The notes under the pieces were generated by a model. That model did no database searches and had not been told where the DNA came from. It saw nothing but the letters and a program-made list of their open reading frames with translations. Positions 50,501-59,549 of a stretch of DNA of 64,000 nt are shown piece by piece (within the stretch, counting starts at the first letter, position 1; each line of letters begins with the position of its first letter). Source of the DNA: Opisthorchis felineus (Eukaryota > Platyhelminthes > Trematoda > Opisthorchiida > Opisthorchiidae); contig SJOL01007418.1 of NCBI GenBank assembly GCA_004794785.1, positions 363,615-427,614 of the forward strand. Reading direction: 5' to 3'. A program made the translations under genes and the position numbers.

Positions 50501-53500
50501 GAAGGCAGTCATACAACGCGGGACGAGGCCGGAACTAATGGAAAACACTGTAGTGGACATGCAAAGCTCTAAGTCAACTCACATGAGGTTGTCTGACGTT
50601 TCTTCGAAAACTCGAAGTAGTTGCTGTTTTAGTGACGGATAACGGGCGAAAAAGCTGGCAGATGTCAGGCTGAAAAGACAGTATGAACAAAAAAACAAGA
50701 GCCGTGCTCGTTATCCGTTTTAAAACGCATCTCAATAAAAAAACTAGGTCCAGGTATTGCTGCGGTTGCTCTAGAAGAGTCACCTGTCTGGTTAAGCTCA
50801 ACCAATCCCCACAGAACTTTAAATATAGAACAACGCTGTGCGGAGTCTCTGGTAGCTTATACCCAACCTATGCCAGTGAACTGAAACGACGTTTTGTCAG
50901 CTGTCTGGTTAGGACTAGCCAATAATCAGGCGCGTGATGCATCGACTTCCGCCTCGAACCGCAGACGTGCGTATCTCCCCTTGACTAATCAGATGCGGTC
51001 TATGTATTGGTAGCTGTCAGTTCGAGTTCTTTTTCTTGTTTTTTTGGTGATTCTGATGATTACGTCCTTGAACAAGATCACCTACGGTAGCCGAAACGTC
51101 GAACAATCAACCTCGGTACATCAAAGTTGTTTTATTTCACTTTAATCCAACTAAAAAAGACTTCACGACTGAAGTTATCCCATGGATTTGGCCGTATCAA
51201 GCGTTTAAGCTAAACTGTTGATGCAGCAGTGCACCGACTGCTACATATATGTTTCTGCACAGAGCATTGAGATACTCTTCGCTGACGCTCCTGTATACAA
51301 ACTGATTACGCAGGCTCACTAGGGGTATACTTCCAATGTGCGTCTTTGACCTCTGAGTAAGTGCAAGTTGTAACAGAAAATTACCGAGGAGTGATGAGGA
51401 AAGAAAAGCGCCATTCCGGGCGCTTTTTCCATTAGTATTACGAGCAGACAAACAAAAAAGCATTATAAATTCAAAATCCAAATTCAAGTTCGAATGAAAG
51501 AATGTACAATACACGTTCGCCAATTGTTTACTTAAGTAACGCGACAAATGCATTAACCAGAGAATCAGAAACAGTGCGATGCCGTATGAACTATCCTCCT
51601 ATCTCAAATTCACGAGGGAACTATTTTCTACAGCCTTATGCCTGTCTTTGGGTTGGACGCAACAAATATCGCAGGCTTTGAAGCAAACGCATTGGCAGAT
51701 ATAACCACTGAATATCTTGCCATTACGCAGGTGCTCACGGTGAAAAAGCTGATTGCACAATCACTTTCATCGATCAATAGGTAGTCCGACCATGAACATA
51801 CTCTGCACCACCTTATTGAAGACTGAAATGCGTTTGATTTTGCCGACCAGCGTTCGGCAAACAGTCCTTATATATCGCACTTTACGTATTTCTGAGAAAT
51901 TCAAGAGAGCTCCCCCTGGTAATACTACAATTTTGGCCGCATTGGCGGAGAGACTACGTTTTGTACACGACTCTCAAGTTTTAATGCGCCATCAAACAGT
52001 GAGCCTTCTGTGTTGGATGTGGCTGAGGATCTGGCCCAAAAAAGAACCGCAGCTCATCCCTCCCGGATGACACAAAAAGGTGCGTCCCTGTGCTGTTGTC
52101 AGAATGGTGGAGGTAATCAATCATCGACTTGGCAGAACCGTATGAAAGCAACAATGAGACGTCTGGATACTAATGGTGAAACCTACATTCCAGAGCGCCT
52201 TCCTCATGGTCAGCAATATAAAACACATAGATTAACCAAACAAACAGCCGAAAACGTCGTGTAGTCAGCAGAAATGTGTAATCAGCTGACAAAGCCGTGT
52301 GAATACTGCTTTCACTGTGAACATTGATTGCCTTTCCACGTTGAACGATCAACGTTAAAAGTGCGCTTTAAATACCGCGAGGCCCCTTGTAACTTTTGCA
52401 CTCGCTTGTTCGCAATTAGGCTGTTATGTTCCTTGTTGGCGAGTCTTTTTCGGACATTAAGGCAATAGAGCGGGGACAGGAGTCAGTTACAAAACAAGGA
52501 ACCAGTGCTTTTAAGCCTAGTTTATTCAGGAGGTCAGCAACGACCCAGGACGTGATGTGTCGATAGAGCGGGGTAATCAGGCAAGAGGTAAAGATAACTG
52601 ACCAATTTTTTCGATTCGCTGCCTCACGGGATCGATTTCCACCGAAAATGCGCTCCACAAGGGCGCCGTATAGTAATCCCGAGGAATTTCTTATCTGAAA
52701 ACGTAAAGTGATAGCATATTTTCAAAACAGGAATACCACTGACACGAAATTTGAAATAAAAAGAAACCAACGTACACTCCATTCGGCGGAACCCATTCCG
52801 TCAAGAACCAAGCATGTTGCGCGTTCCACAAACTGTGAGGTAGGCTGTGCCAACCCGGTGGCTCTGAATAGAGCACGTGCAACGTTAAGCACGACAACAC
52901 AACGCTAAAATTGAAGAGGGCAATTTGTCGACTAAATGTATTGTGTCTAATAGGAATACGAAAGGAAAGTGCGAGAGGGCAGGGCATTCTGTGACTCACT
53001 TCGACAAGATCAAACGAACAGGAGGATGAGGAAGAACCGTGTAGAGTTTTATCTACCAGATTCAAAAGCCTCGTGATGCTGGTACAGATGACGTCCCGGT
53101 CTGCAGAAGGAGTCCCCCAAATTGTGGCCAGAATGCTCTGCGATTGAAAGGCAACGACAGAAATGAAAAAGCTGAAAATGCTGTGGAAACTGAGCGAAAA
53201 CGGAAGAATATTCGAGGTCCTTTAGACGCACAAGCCCAATACAACAGCAAAGATGACCAGCCGTGTGAAATACGACCTGGAAAACATAGTACATACGGCA
53301 TCAGTCATTAGTAGCAGGCAGCTGCTCAATTCGTCTCAGAAGACTGCGTTACCAAAACTTACTTGTAAAATCACATCACAAGACGGGATACAAGTTGGCC
53401 TGGAATAACTGACCATCGAATCCAGACGGGGAGTTTTGTTTAGAATGAAAATGTCCCTCTTCTCTATCTGTACAATCCATGGATGCATGTGGGTAGCCAG

Positions 53501-53999
53501 GCCCCCCAGACTTATAAATCAGCACGATTGTGATCTTCAGTCAAGAACTTGTGCTCAAAAGCCTAACCGCAAAGCAGCGGTAGTTCGCGTAAGACCGCCA
53601 GAGCAGTCAACATTTCCTTAGAGAAAGTCGACGCACATTTGCCATCCTCTCATTGTGGAAGATCAGAAGACCGTGTGAGTCAAACTTATGTTCACTAACC
53701 AACTGGGCATGTTAGGCTTCTCGAGTGTCACATACACTCCCAGGTGCAGCTCGACAGGCTATGGCAGTGCACAAATCATCACACTGCGGGAAAATCCTCT
53801 CTTTATGATCGCCTTTTTCTTGAACTCGAAGAATTAGCATATTCCCAGAATGGGGCAAATAAGCAAACCAGAGAATGAGGGAACCATGGACTGTTGAGTC
53901 GCAGTTACCTTCATCATGTTCTACAGCACGGGTCAACTCTAGTGGAAGTTCCCCATTGCATGAAGCTGCATAAGTCAATATGATTTTCCCAGCACAGTG
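41230..53999 (-). CDS. THADA: THADA/TRM732-like protein, 3' part of a multi-exon gene
   Basis: At least twelve minus-strand exons are recognised. The eleven from the exon ending at 53363 to the stop codon at 41230 join with compatible phases; how the exon at 53909-53999 connects is not resolved. In order they encode the DUF2428 core motifs: VLNVARALFRATGL, RNSSGLLYGALVERIFGG, FFARYPSLKQQLL, SLFLLTRLLPP, IRIRTLAARAV and NFIHGLLLQ. A HEAT-like C-terminal region of about 500 residues follows. In yeast and humans this family binds Trm7/FTSJ1 and is needed for 2'-O-methylation of position 32 in certain tRNAs; that role is inferred here. About 830 residues are accounted for, against roughly 1,400-1,950 in the family, so the N-terminal half lies further right. 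The longer introns carry repeats, and the most 5' exon is flanked by a repeat insertion. The identification is strong for the core and good for the C-terminus through phase continuity. Confidence 0.88.
41583..41722 (-). CDS. THADA: THADA exon (C-terminal region)
   Basis: Acceptor CATCCTTCTCTAG, donor CAG|GTAGTT. Starts with two bases completing a split codon and ends in phase 0. Encodes TPLPYVVLPLLIKHVLEHG and LLQVSQLIAVTQALF. The intron before it, 41723-41760, is only 38 bp. Confidence 0.8.
41761..41901 (-). CDS. THADA: THADA exon (C-terminal region)
   Basis: Acceptor CACTTCCGTTTAG, donor ACA|GTGAGT. Encodes SIRLFQFLLESLLNFNHPEL and KVACKNCLRFLETSR. Two leading bases require the previous exon to end in phase 1. 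This is satisfied by the GC donor at 44248. Confidence 0.75.
42813..43514 (-). other. Unidentified 233-codon open frame inside a THADA intron
   Basis: The longest unexplained open frame in the region lies in the 2.35-kb intron 41902-44248. It has no recognised motif and composition is not clearly protein-like. The plus strand is also open over parts of it (42868-43089, 43274-43489). It may be retroelement- or repeat-derived. The rest of the intron shows nothing recognisable. Confidence 0.25.
44249..44837 (-). CDS. THADA: THADA exon, large HEAT-like exon with GC donor
   Basis: Acceptor CCTGCCCCATTCTAG, phase 0. The 196-codon frame includes VLRETLFFLTESPQTFATHL, WIGLIDLVEFLRVLP, MVVRYGLSLLTVLLPF and EAFVNAIGELFVFAQNFRY. 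The exon most likely ends at ACGG|GCAAGT, a GC donor with otherwise ideal consensus. This gives the phase needed by the next exon (G plus AA). A conventional GT nearby (GTTAAA) gives the wrong phase. Without splicing the frame would stop at 44190. Confidence 0.75.
45031..45291 (-). CDS. THADA: THADA exon
   Basis: Phase 0 at both ends (87 codons). The acceptor is most likely CTTGCAAAG; an upstream CTCCAG at 45309 would break phase. Donor GAG|GTGAGT. Encodes LIRKTFMSIVQTQLHL and ASELRLRLIVTGCLSALREE. The upstream intron 45292-46779 carries a SINE. Confidence 0.75.
46066..46242 (-). mobile_element. tRNA-derived SINE in a THADA intron
   Basis: Minus-strand A box TGGCTCAGTGG (46227-46237) and near-perfect B box GTTTCGAACC (46184-46193) are followed by the same body as the 38513-38697 copy (CTGTCTAGGGTTTGGCAAC, GGCATGGCAGCTAGGCACC). 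The element has the same orientation as the host gene. The remainder of the intron (45292-46065, 46243-46779) shows nothing recognisable. Confidence 0.85.
46780..47086 (-). CDS. THADA: THADA exon, end of DUF2428
   Basis: Acceptor TTTTTACTCTAG, donor GAG|GTAACC; one leading base then 102 codons. It carries two of the best family motifs: IRIRTLAARAVSCLI (the AARALV motif) and NFIHGLLLQ (the NxxHG-LLQ motif). A GTGAGC after LLLQ could act as an internal donor, but the frame is open through it and the full exon keeps phase. Confidence 0.88.
47087..49477 (-). other. THADA intron, 2.4 kb
   Basis: Contains a G-rich run near 47160-47175 and unassigned short frames (47667-48063). No repeat family was recognised. 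Confidence 0.5.
49478..49603 (-). CDS. THADA: THADA exon, DUF2428
   Basis: Acceptor ATCATCATCTTCTGCAG, donor CCG|GTATGT. One leading base completes the split codon left by the 50583-50669 exon. The frame then reads ALAQMKQYASLFLLTRLLPP, matching the family PxLYPLLLLLSRL motif, and ends STFGPFVLR. Confidence 0.85.
49604..50582 (-). other. THADA intron, 1 kb
   Basis: No element recognised. A spurious exon-like segment at 50223-50274 has usable splice sites and a VFPRLDCTLNLVRITL reading. It is rejected because the 49478-49603 exon already supplies this motif and fits the phase. Confidence 0.5.
50583..50669 (-). CDS. THADA: THADA exon, DUF2428
   Basis: Acceptor ACTGTCTTTTCAG, donor CAT|GTGAGT. 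The first base completes TG|C from the previous exon. It encodes LTSASFFARYPSLKQQLL, the conserved T-FF-RYP-L motif, then RVFEETSDNL. Confidence 0.88.
50670..52602 (-). other. THADA intron, 1.9 kb, with a hammerhead-like remnant
   Basis: Contains the hammerhead-like motif at about 51066-51101 (plus strand) and an unassigned minus-strand open frame at 51197-51553 (118 codons). That frame was considered as an exon and rejected because the flanking exons already join in phase. Confidence 0.45.
51060..51105 (+). ncRNA. Hammerhead-like remnant
   Basis: CCTTGAACAAGATCACC, a short loop, GGTAGCC and GAAACGTCG are arranged like a hammerhead with stem II GATCACC/GGT-GCC partly eroded. The CUGAUGA half has decayed (TTGAACA). 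The GAAACGUC half, with its two-base stem III, is intact. Confidence 0.35.
52603..52694 (-). CDS. THADA: THADA exon, DUF2428 core
   Basis: Acceptor TTACGTTTTCAG, donor TTG|GTCAGT (phase 2). Encodes RNSSGLLYGALVERIFGG then NRSREAANRKN, the most diagnostic THADA/TRM732 motif (RNSxxLLFGALxxRIFG). The frame would remain open further left to a stop at 52416, but the next exon requires this donor. Confidence 0.92.
52776..52904 (-). CDS. THADA: THADA exon, DUF2428 core
   Basis: Acceptor CTTCAATTTTAG, donor AGT|GTACGT, 43 codons, phase 0 at both ends. Encodes VLNVARALFRATGL and FVERATCLVLDGMGSAEWS, the conserved LN-LRALFR helix and the end of the linker before RNSS. Introns on both sides are short (81 and 95 bp). 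Confidence 0.9.
53000..53137 (-). CDS. THADA: THADA exon, DUF2428 start
   Basis: Acceptor TGCCTTTCAATCGCAG, donor GAA|GTGAGT, exactly 46 codons in phase 0. Encodes SILATIWGTPSADRDVIC and ITRLLNLVDKTLHG plus a serine-rich loop. Confidence 0.8.
53363..53510 (-). CDS. THADA: THADA exon, 5' border uncertain
   Basis: The donor CAA|GTAAGT at 53362 is ideal and leaves phase 0, as the next exon needs. The open frame reads HPWIVQIEKRDIFILNKTP and CIPSCDVILQ. An in-frame TGA just beyond 53510 limits it. The acceptor could be at 53510 (TTATAAG) or near 53475 (TGTACAG). Confidence 0.5.
53909..53999 (-). CDS. THADA: THADA exon bordering a repeat insertion
   Basis: Donor AAG|GTAACT. The frame reads KIILTYAASCNGELPLELTR then AVEHDE, ending in phase 1. 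A second copy of the exon start lies at 54242-54314. There the acceptor CACTCTTCAG is intact, whereas in this copy the AG is TG, so splicing must use another site (for example CTCGAAG at 54000) or a fused structure. How it joins the 53363 exon is unresolved. Confidence 0.5.
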
Positions 54000-54013
54000 C
54001 TTCGAGTAGATTC
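53940..54013. repeat. 73-bp direct repeat, left copy (includes exon sequence)
   Basis: From TAGTGGAAGTTCCCCATTGC to TTCGAGTAGATT. It matches 54242-54314 at a distance of 302 bp with about eight differences. The two copies flank a hammerhead-bearing repeat. Confidence 0.9.
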
Positions 54014-54241
54014 GCTTAAAAACATCATAAACGAGAGATTCAGTTAGGTTCTCGGTGAGTCACCCGTCAAAACCAAATTGCTATGCAAATGAATGTATTC
54101 CGCTAATTTCGTACAATTTGATTTCAAGTAGAACATGAGGTTGACGGAAACTTCGGACTGCGCCTACCTGATGAGCCACAGGAAGGGCGAAACCGGTCGC
54201 GGGCTGCCGCAACCCTACGAGTACTGTACTACGTCTATAGA
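54014..54241 (+). repeat. Hammerhead-bearing dispersed repeat, copy B
   Basis: Shares with the other copies CATAAACGAGAGATTCAG, AACCAAATTGCTATGCAAAT, CTAATTTCGTACAATTT, TTGACGGAAAC and the ribozyme segment, then GCAACCCTACGAGTACTG. It lies between 73-bp direct repeats, as if inserted with a long target duplication or as part of a tandem unit of about 302 bp. Confidence 0.85.
54160..54206 (+). ncRNA. Hammerhead ribozyme motif, canonical core
   Basis: The core is complete: CTGATGA (54168-54174), stem II GCC (54175-54177) with GGC (54186-54188), GAAA (54189-54192), then ACCGGT forming a minimal stem III, and the GUC cleavage triplet ending at 54198. Downstream GCGGGC pairs with upstream GCCTAC as stem I with one mismatch (U-A in copy C restores it). 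The predicted cut is after C54198. This layout matches the hammerheads described from Penelope-like elements and retrozymes. Confidence 0.8.
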
Positions 54242-54314
54242 TAGTGGAAGTTCCCAATTGCATGAAGCTGCATAAGTCAATATGATTTTCCCTGAAGAGT
54301 GCTCCGAGTGGATT
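54242..54314. repeat. 73-bp direct repeat, right copy (truncated exon duplicate)
   Basis: The minus strand repeats the start of the 53909-53999 exon with an intact acceptor CTCTTCAG|GG (exon base 54291). The similarity stops at CTTCCACTA, where the hammerhead repeat begins. Confidence 0.9.
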
Positions 54315-54319
54315 TGAAT

Positions 54320-57300
54320 ATCGCAGTGAACACGTAACACATTACACGCACGTGATAACTTTGAGAAAAATGATTAAACCAGACATGCGAAGAGTAAACA
54401 CCCTAGGAATTAGCCAGAATCGCTGTCTTTTCGGAGGCACACTCTATTGCGTGGAAGATATGCTTTTAAACCTCTAGTTTCCACAATTTCTTTTCATCTT
54501 TTGACGGAGCTGAATAGAAAGACAAACTCGTGGATTCGATGATTTACTACTAGTGATAAATATATTCTTTGGATTATTTGAGTTCTTCCTGAGGGTTAGA
54601 AATTTGCCAGTTTCACTGTTGAGCTGATCGTTCAGTTGAGTCTCCAGTGAAAACGAAATTGATTTGCAAATGAGTGTATTTGCCTAATCGTTCCTTGTTT
54701 TCGGTACTGATGCAACCCTGAGTTTTACCGGTGCTAGAGCTGCCAGCTACAGAACCAGCTGTTTGTCTTTCGTTTTTTGACGGAGTCACCCTTCGAGAAG
54801 AAATCTATACGAACAACCTTTCACAAAGTTAAGTTATCCACCCCTGCGACTTGGATGGTTGCTAGGTGTCGCCAAATGCCGAAAATTCAAGCTGGCCAAA
54901 ACAGTTCTCAAACAGGTTCAAAAACCAATCACCGATAACTTAGCCTTTTCGGAAGTGCATGAAATGAAATCGTTTCCCGCTTGAGACATCGTCAACAATC
55001 CACGAGTGACTCTGCATTTTCCCATTTTTCGGTGGACTGAATACTTTCGTGTTGCTGACGTCGAGGAAGCAATTGGCTAAATGGGACACTTGAAACAGCC
55101 TGTAGCGGATGACCAGACCAACTGGTCACGCATAAAATCCAGTATTTTCTAGATCCGGTGTTTGGGATTTACTGTCACAGAAAAAGAGCACTACCCGGAA
55201 TCTCTCGGAATGCGGATTATGAAGCAAAGCAACAGCGCGATTCTCAACGATAAATACAGGATGGATGCATGCCACAAGGTCAACCAGACTCAGTTCCAAA
55301 GAATCGATCGAAGACAGTTCGGCGGTTAATGCTGAATGCGGCCGAATTGATTACTATCAGATTCCTGAATCAAACTCTGTTTGCACAGAAACGACTGACT
55401 CCATTGTCCGATTAAACGGACCATCGACCAACCAAGAAAAAACGTCAATTTTGTTATCTGACCACTGTTCACTGTTTTAACCGTCTGATTACTGACTTTG
55501 CATTTCCGCATTCTGCTTTTCGTTTGTCCACCATTTGGAACTGTAGAATCCAATTGAGACTTACATAACATATATATTCGTTGAACTCCGTATTCTCAAA
55601 TGAGGTTTAGTCTATGTCTTCTGGATGTAAGCTAGCCAATCAGGGTACTCAGTTCGTCCTCAACGAAACGAGTGTCAGGGAGCAACATCTTGTTCCATTA
55701 TTCAACGATTGTACTTCCGCAGCTGAGAGATAACAGCACCTCATACGCCTAAACGACCAACCCCCTAGACAGATGCCCAATGGCTAATCAATTCGGTCAA
55801 ATCGCTGGACTTTTTCTACTTTAGTGCAAACAGTTCCGCAAAGAGAAAACATTGATCAAGAATTGTTGACAAGGCTTAGGAGTTCCCGGCCAAACTCGGT
55901 CCGGATATTGTTAGAAAAATTGAGCACCGTACTGAACAAGAATCCCTCAACAGAAACTACATGATTAGCATACCCCTTGAATGCATCTGAACAGCTGACG
56001 ATTGTCAGGTCAGCCAGTTCTCGAACATACTGAGGCATTAGGAGGCATACACTTCGCAGAAAGACAACATCCTGACATGGAAGCTGCCACACGATTACTC
56101 AAAGGGCCAAGGATTTCGGCGTAAACGGTTGGGCCGACGGATACCAAGAAACTGGTCATCAAGAGCCATCAGTGACGAGTATTTCAAGAGCACTAGGTTT
56201 TACCGAACATTAGGTTCAGGGACAAGATATTCATAAACTGAGCCGACTATCAGGCATGGTATTATGCATGGAGCACCATGGGTGCTGAACTTCAACAAAG
56301 TTAAGATCCGGTTTACTAAACGAATTTCGCGGGAAAGTTTCTCACGATTCCAACTTTATGTGTGATTATTTGCCAACCTAACCGCTGGCTTATTTAAACA
56401 AACAAGTGAATAGCGATTAGTAACCAGAATGTCTTGCAATGTTGGTCACAGATCCCCGTAGAGGAATTCAGAATTACTCAACAATGGACTATAGATTTTA
56501 CGGGACGTTTGAGGCACAGGTGTGGTCAAACCTATAGGGGCAATTTCGCACACTTGAGAACACTGGCCAGTGGACATGTGGTCAGCGGGAAAACAGCCTA
56601 TAACTGTTCACTGAAGAGTCGAATGCCCGGTGCCTCTATACCCACCTGAAGAATCCCAATAAAGACGAAAGAACGTATTTAGCTGAGCCTTTTGAGATCC
56701 GACTGGAACTGTATGCTTATTACAGAGTTCCATCAATTGAAGGAACCGTATGGGTGTCTACGGAATTGGGTACCCTTCAGGAGAACAGCAGAATGTCGTT
56801 CACCAGAACGGTATCATTTATGGCGGGAAATCAAATCACGGAGGCTATTCTCAGTTTCATCAATGAATTGGCTGCTTTCTCCAGATGCCGTTCGATGAAC
56901 TGTGTATCTTTCCGCCATTTAAACATGTAACAGGCTTTTCATGAATGGATGGAATACGAAAAGGTGCCAAAAGGTGCAGTTTCCAAATAGCGTGGTATGT
57001 CCGAAAATGACATTATTTCCCCCAAACATCCTTCCTTATACTCATAAGTTCCACGCTCTCAACCACCTCGCAGAAAAAAGGCAACAATATCATCACCTGA
57101 GCACAGTGAAACACAGCCACAGCATCGATGCTGAAGTTGGAGAAGTTTAGGATGCTCTCGTTCAGATGGTTTGGTTGTAAAGAGCTTTGAAGCGGCTGGC
57201 AATGGAAATCCGCTGCATTCTCATGTGAAGCTACAGAGAATTTCTAAAAAGTTATGCCAGAAAAGTCGTTTTAAACCGGTGTCCCTGTGAATTAAGGAAG

Positions 57301-57690
57301 TCAGTTATTTCTTATCGAGTAACCTCTCTCAATTGGCTAAAAAAGCCTTATGAGGCCTCCACGTACTACCTTCCAGGATTCATTTTCGAGCAAACTGTGT
57401 GGAAGAGACTTAAACCGATTAGGCATGGAAGTTCAATGCATTTAAGTGCGAAATGAGACGATGGACACGCAGCAGCCGTGCGAGTTGCAGACAGCTGAGA
57501 AAATATGATACGGGCTCCGGAACCAAAGGTTCATAGTCGAAATAAATTTCCAAACATTTCCGTTGTTCCTACCCAGCCTTAGGTAACCTAGTAGTAGTTC
57601 AGTTCTCGCGCTTTAAAACTGAGTGGGAGCTTCGTGACGAAAATGCGAAATGACCAAACAACGCGATTTTTTAGAAGTAATGTTGAAAAC
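54320..57690. other. No complete gene recognised; one repeat scrap and coding-like frames
   Basis: 54654-54694 is a scrap of the hammerhead repeat (TTTGCAAATGAGTGTATTTG). Plus-strand frames at 55265-55480 and 56434-57150 and minus-strand sequence at 55974-56071 look partly coding, but no family is recognised. THADA upstream exons may be hidden here. Confidence 0.3.
55974..56071 (-). CDS. Candidate upstream exon of the THADA gene
   Basis: Acceptor CTTCCATGTCAG and donor GG|GTATGC bound a frame reading VVFLRSVCLLMPQYVREL and LTIVSCSDAFK, of helical HEAT-like character. The phase of its donor does not directly match the next known exon, so another exon would be needed between them. Confidence 0.3.
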
Positions 57691-57697
57691 TCTTTGA

Positions 57698-57748
57698 CAG
57701 CCCACGACCGGTTTCGCTCTTCCTGGGGTTCATCAGGTCAGCGCAGTC
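57698..57748 (-). ncRNA. Hammerhead ribozyme motif, copy C
   Basis: On the minus strand CTGATGA (57730-57736), a stem II with partial pairing (ACCCC..GAGC), GAAAC (57711-57715), CGGTC and GTGGGC follow each other. Stem I begins G-C and U-A, so it pairs where copy B has a mismatch. Core residues are intact; stem II is weakened. Confidence 0.7.
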
Positions 57749-57945
57749 CCCGAGTTTCCGTCAAACTTACGTTCTACTTGAACCGAAATTGCACGAAATT
57801 AACAAAATACACTCATTTGCATACCAATTTGGTTTTGATGGGAGACTCACCTGGAACCCAGCTGAATCTCTCGTTTATGACGTTCTTAACCAACTGGTGA
57901 AATTTGGGCTCAATTGGGTCAGAATGTTGACGGAAACTCGGAGAC

Positions 57946-57992
57946 TGCGCCTACTTGATGGGCCCCAAGCAGGGCGAAAGCGGTTGTGGGTT
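57946..57992 (+). ncRNA. Hammerhead ribozyme motif, copy D, decayed
   Basis: CTTGATGG, GCCCC, AGGGC and GAAAGCGGTTGTGGG correspond to the core and stems, but both catalytic strands have substitutions (GATGG for GATGA, GAAAG for GAAAC). Stem II GCCC/GGGC is intact. Confidence 0.6.
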
Positions 57993-58369
57993 TGGGGTAT
58001 CGATTAGGGACAAGCCTCATGCTAATAAAATAAGTAAAATCGCTATCGCTGTTCTGCATAGAACAGCCACTCAGAAGAACACCACTACTGAACCCTCTGA
58101 GAAGATGTGTGACTTTATCACTAACCTGTATGAAGAAGGGTAGTCCAGCAGATCGTCTCGTGGAGCAATATCCTCCACCATTGCGACGGACACTCGATAA
58201 AGGAATCATTCGAGCACGTCGAACAAAATCATCCAGCTCCTCCTTATCTACTGAGTCGTATTCATTCAGGAGATCGAGCAGTACAACATCCAGCCAAATA
58301 GAAGGTAGACGTTTCAGTTTGGTCTCTTTGGTGCTACGATGGTATAGTTAGCACGATACGATGAATTAC

Positions 58370-58479
58370 CTGAGTAAACTGGAACAGAAACAAGCAAATC
58401 CGATCGAACACTGTTCTAAAGCACCCCGATGACGACCACACAAGAGTTGGGTGCAGAAAAATTGGCTGATCTTCAGAAT
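58370..58479 (-). CDS. Candidate coding exon, possibly 5' part of THADA
   Basis: Strong acceptor TTTTTATTCTTTGCAG and donor CAG|GTAATT. After two leading bases the frame reads SEDQPIFLHPTLVWSSSG then FDRICLFLFQFTQ. It looks like a real exon on the same strand as THADA, but no family motif confirms it, and the intervening exons are not connected. Confidence 0.4.
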
Positions 58480-58489
58480 CTGCAAAGAA

Positions 58490-59540
58490 TAAAAACAGGA
58501 GGGAAATTAGGTGAGGAATGATAGCAAACGATAGCAAAACATGCATGCAGAGGTTTCCCAAGCGAACAATAGTCAAGTAAATAGCTGAACAGAAAGAACC
58601 TCGCGGTTTGACCGCATTTAATGAAATAAGAAGCGAACCATAGGTCGTTCGTAATCCGGGTATACTACTTCGACAGACAAACAACCTCCCAAGTAGCGAC
58701 GAACTCTCCAATAGGACCGGATGAGTACGCTAATAGCAAGAGATAGGCTATGTCTATTGCTATTACCTTCCGACTGGAGCGAAATCTGCGTGCTTTTGGG
58801 ATTAATGCCGCCATAAACATGCAGAAGTGCAAAGGGCGCACATGGCCACGATTAGTCACTTTGTCAGTCTCATAGTTCAGAATAATGCGTTTCCGAAATT
58901 CGTTGTCACAAGCCAAATGAACGTTGCAGTGGCAAACACAGAAAGCAATAAGTGATGAACAACAACCAGAGTGGAACTCGTCTTCAAGTTTTTCAGTCAG
59001 CCATATGCTGTCAAGACGTATTGCTGTCTAGGCTCCAGCCAATAAGAACGATAAACGAGCAAACAGTTACTGCATGCCCGTCCCTAGCGCCATGTAGAAG
59101 ATGAGAGAGCTGCGGCAAAGTGAGAAAAAGTATTTGTCACCTCTCATACGACGGTTAGTGCTGTAGTCGTGAGAAGTAGAAGCACCCACATCTTATGTAG
59201 TTTTCTGATACAGGCAATGAATCCGGTGGTCGGTCAGCACATCGGACAGCCAAGATAACAAAACATGCCATGGACATTCATCCTCAGTTCCTAATACAGC
59301 TCTGCAAAATACTCTGCACTAATATCTGCCTTCTCTATCTGACTGAAACTCAAATCTTCCATACATCCTTCCTATTCTACGAACGCTTCTAATATTGCTC
59401 GCCTGCCCTTTCTTACGGGTATTTTCGTATGTTTCTGGTAACCAGCCTATATCCTCCTCGGTCCCACTCAAAGCTGAACAACTCTCAACTCAATCAACTG
59501 GAAAACATTTGGAACCGACTGAGAAGTCATCGTTTCAGAA
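58490..59540. other. No gene recognised; C-rich tract on plus strand
   Basis: The minus-strand frame 58665-58916 is unassigned. From 59280 to 59480 the plus strand is strongly C/T-rich. Confidence 0.35.
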
Positions 59541-59549
59541 AGGCTATGC

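Larger units (their letters stand above)
57698..57992. repeat. Hammerhead-bearing repeat, head-to-head copies C and D
   Basis: A minus-strand hammerhead (57698-57748) and a plus-strand one (57946-57992) point outwards from a shared centre. The stretches next to them (57749-57800 and 57895-57945) are inverted relatives, both with the TTGACGGAAACTCGG block. The centre (57805-57890) carries AAATACACTCATTTGCATAC and GATGGGAGACTC, seen in the other copies. Confidence 0.8.

Noticed and set aside
51197..51553. 118-codon minus-strand open frame within the THADA interval
   Set aside because: The exons on either side join in phase without it, it ends in a stop without a usable donor, and no family motif is present.
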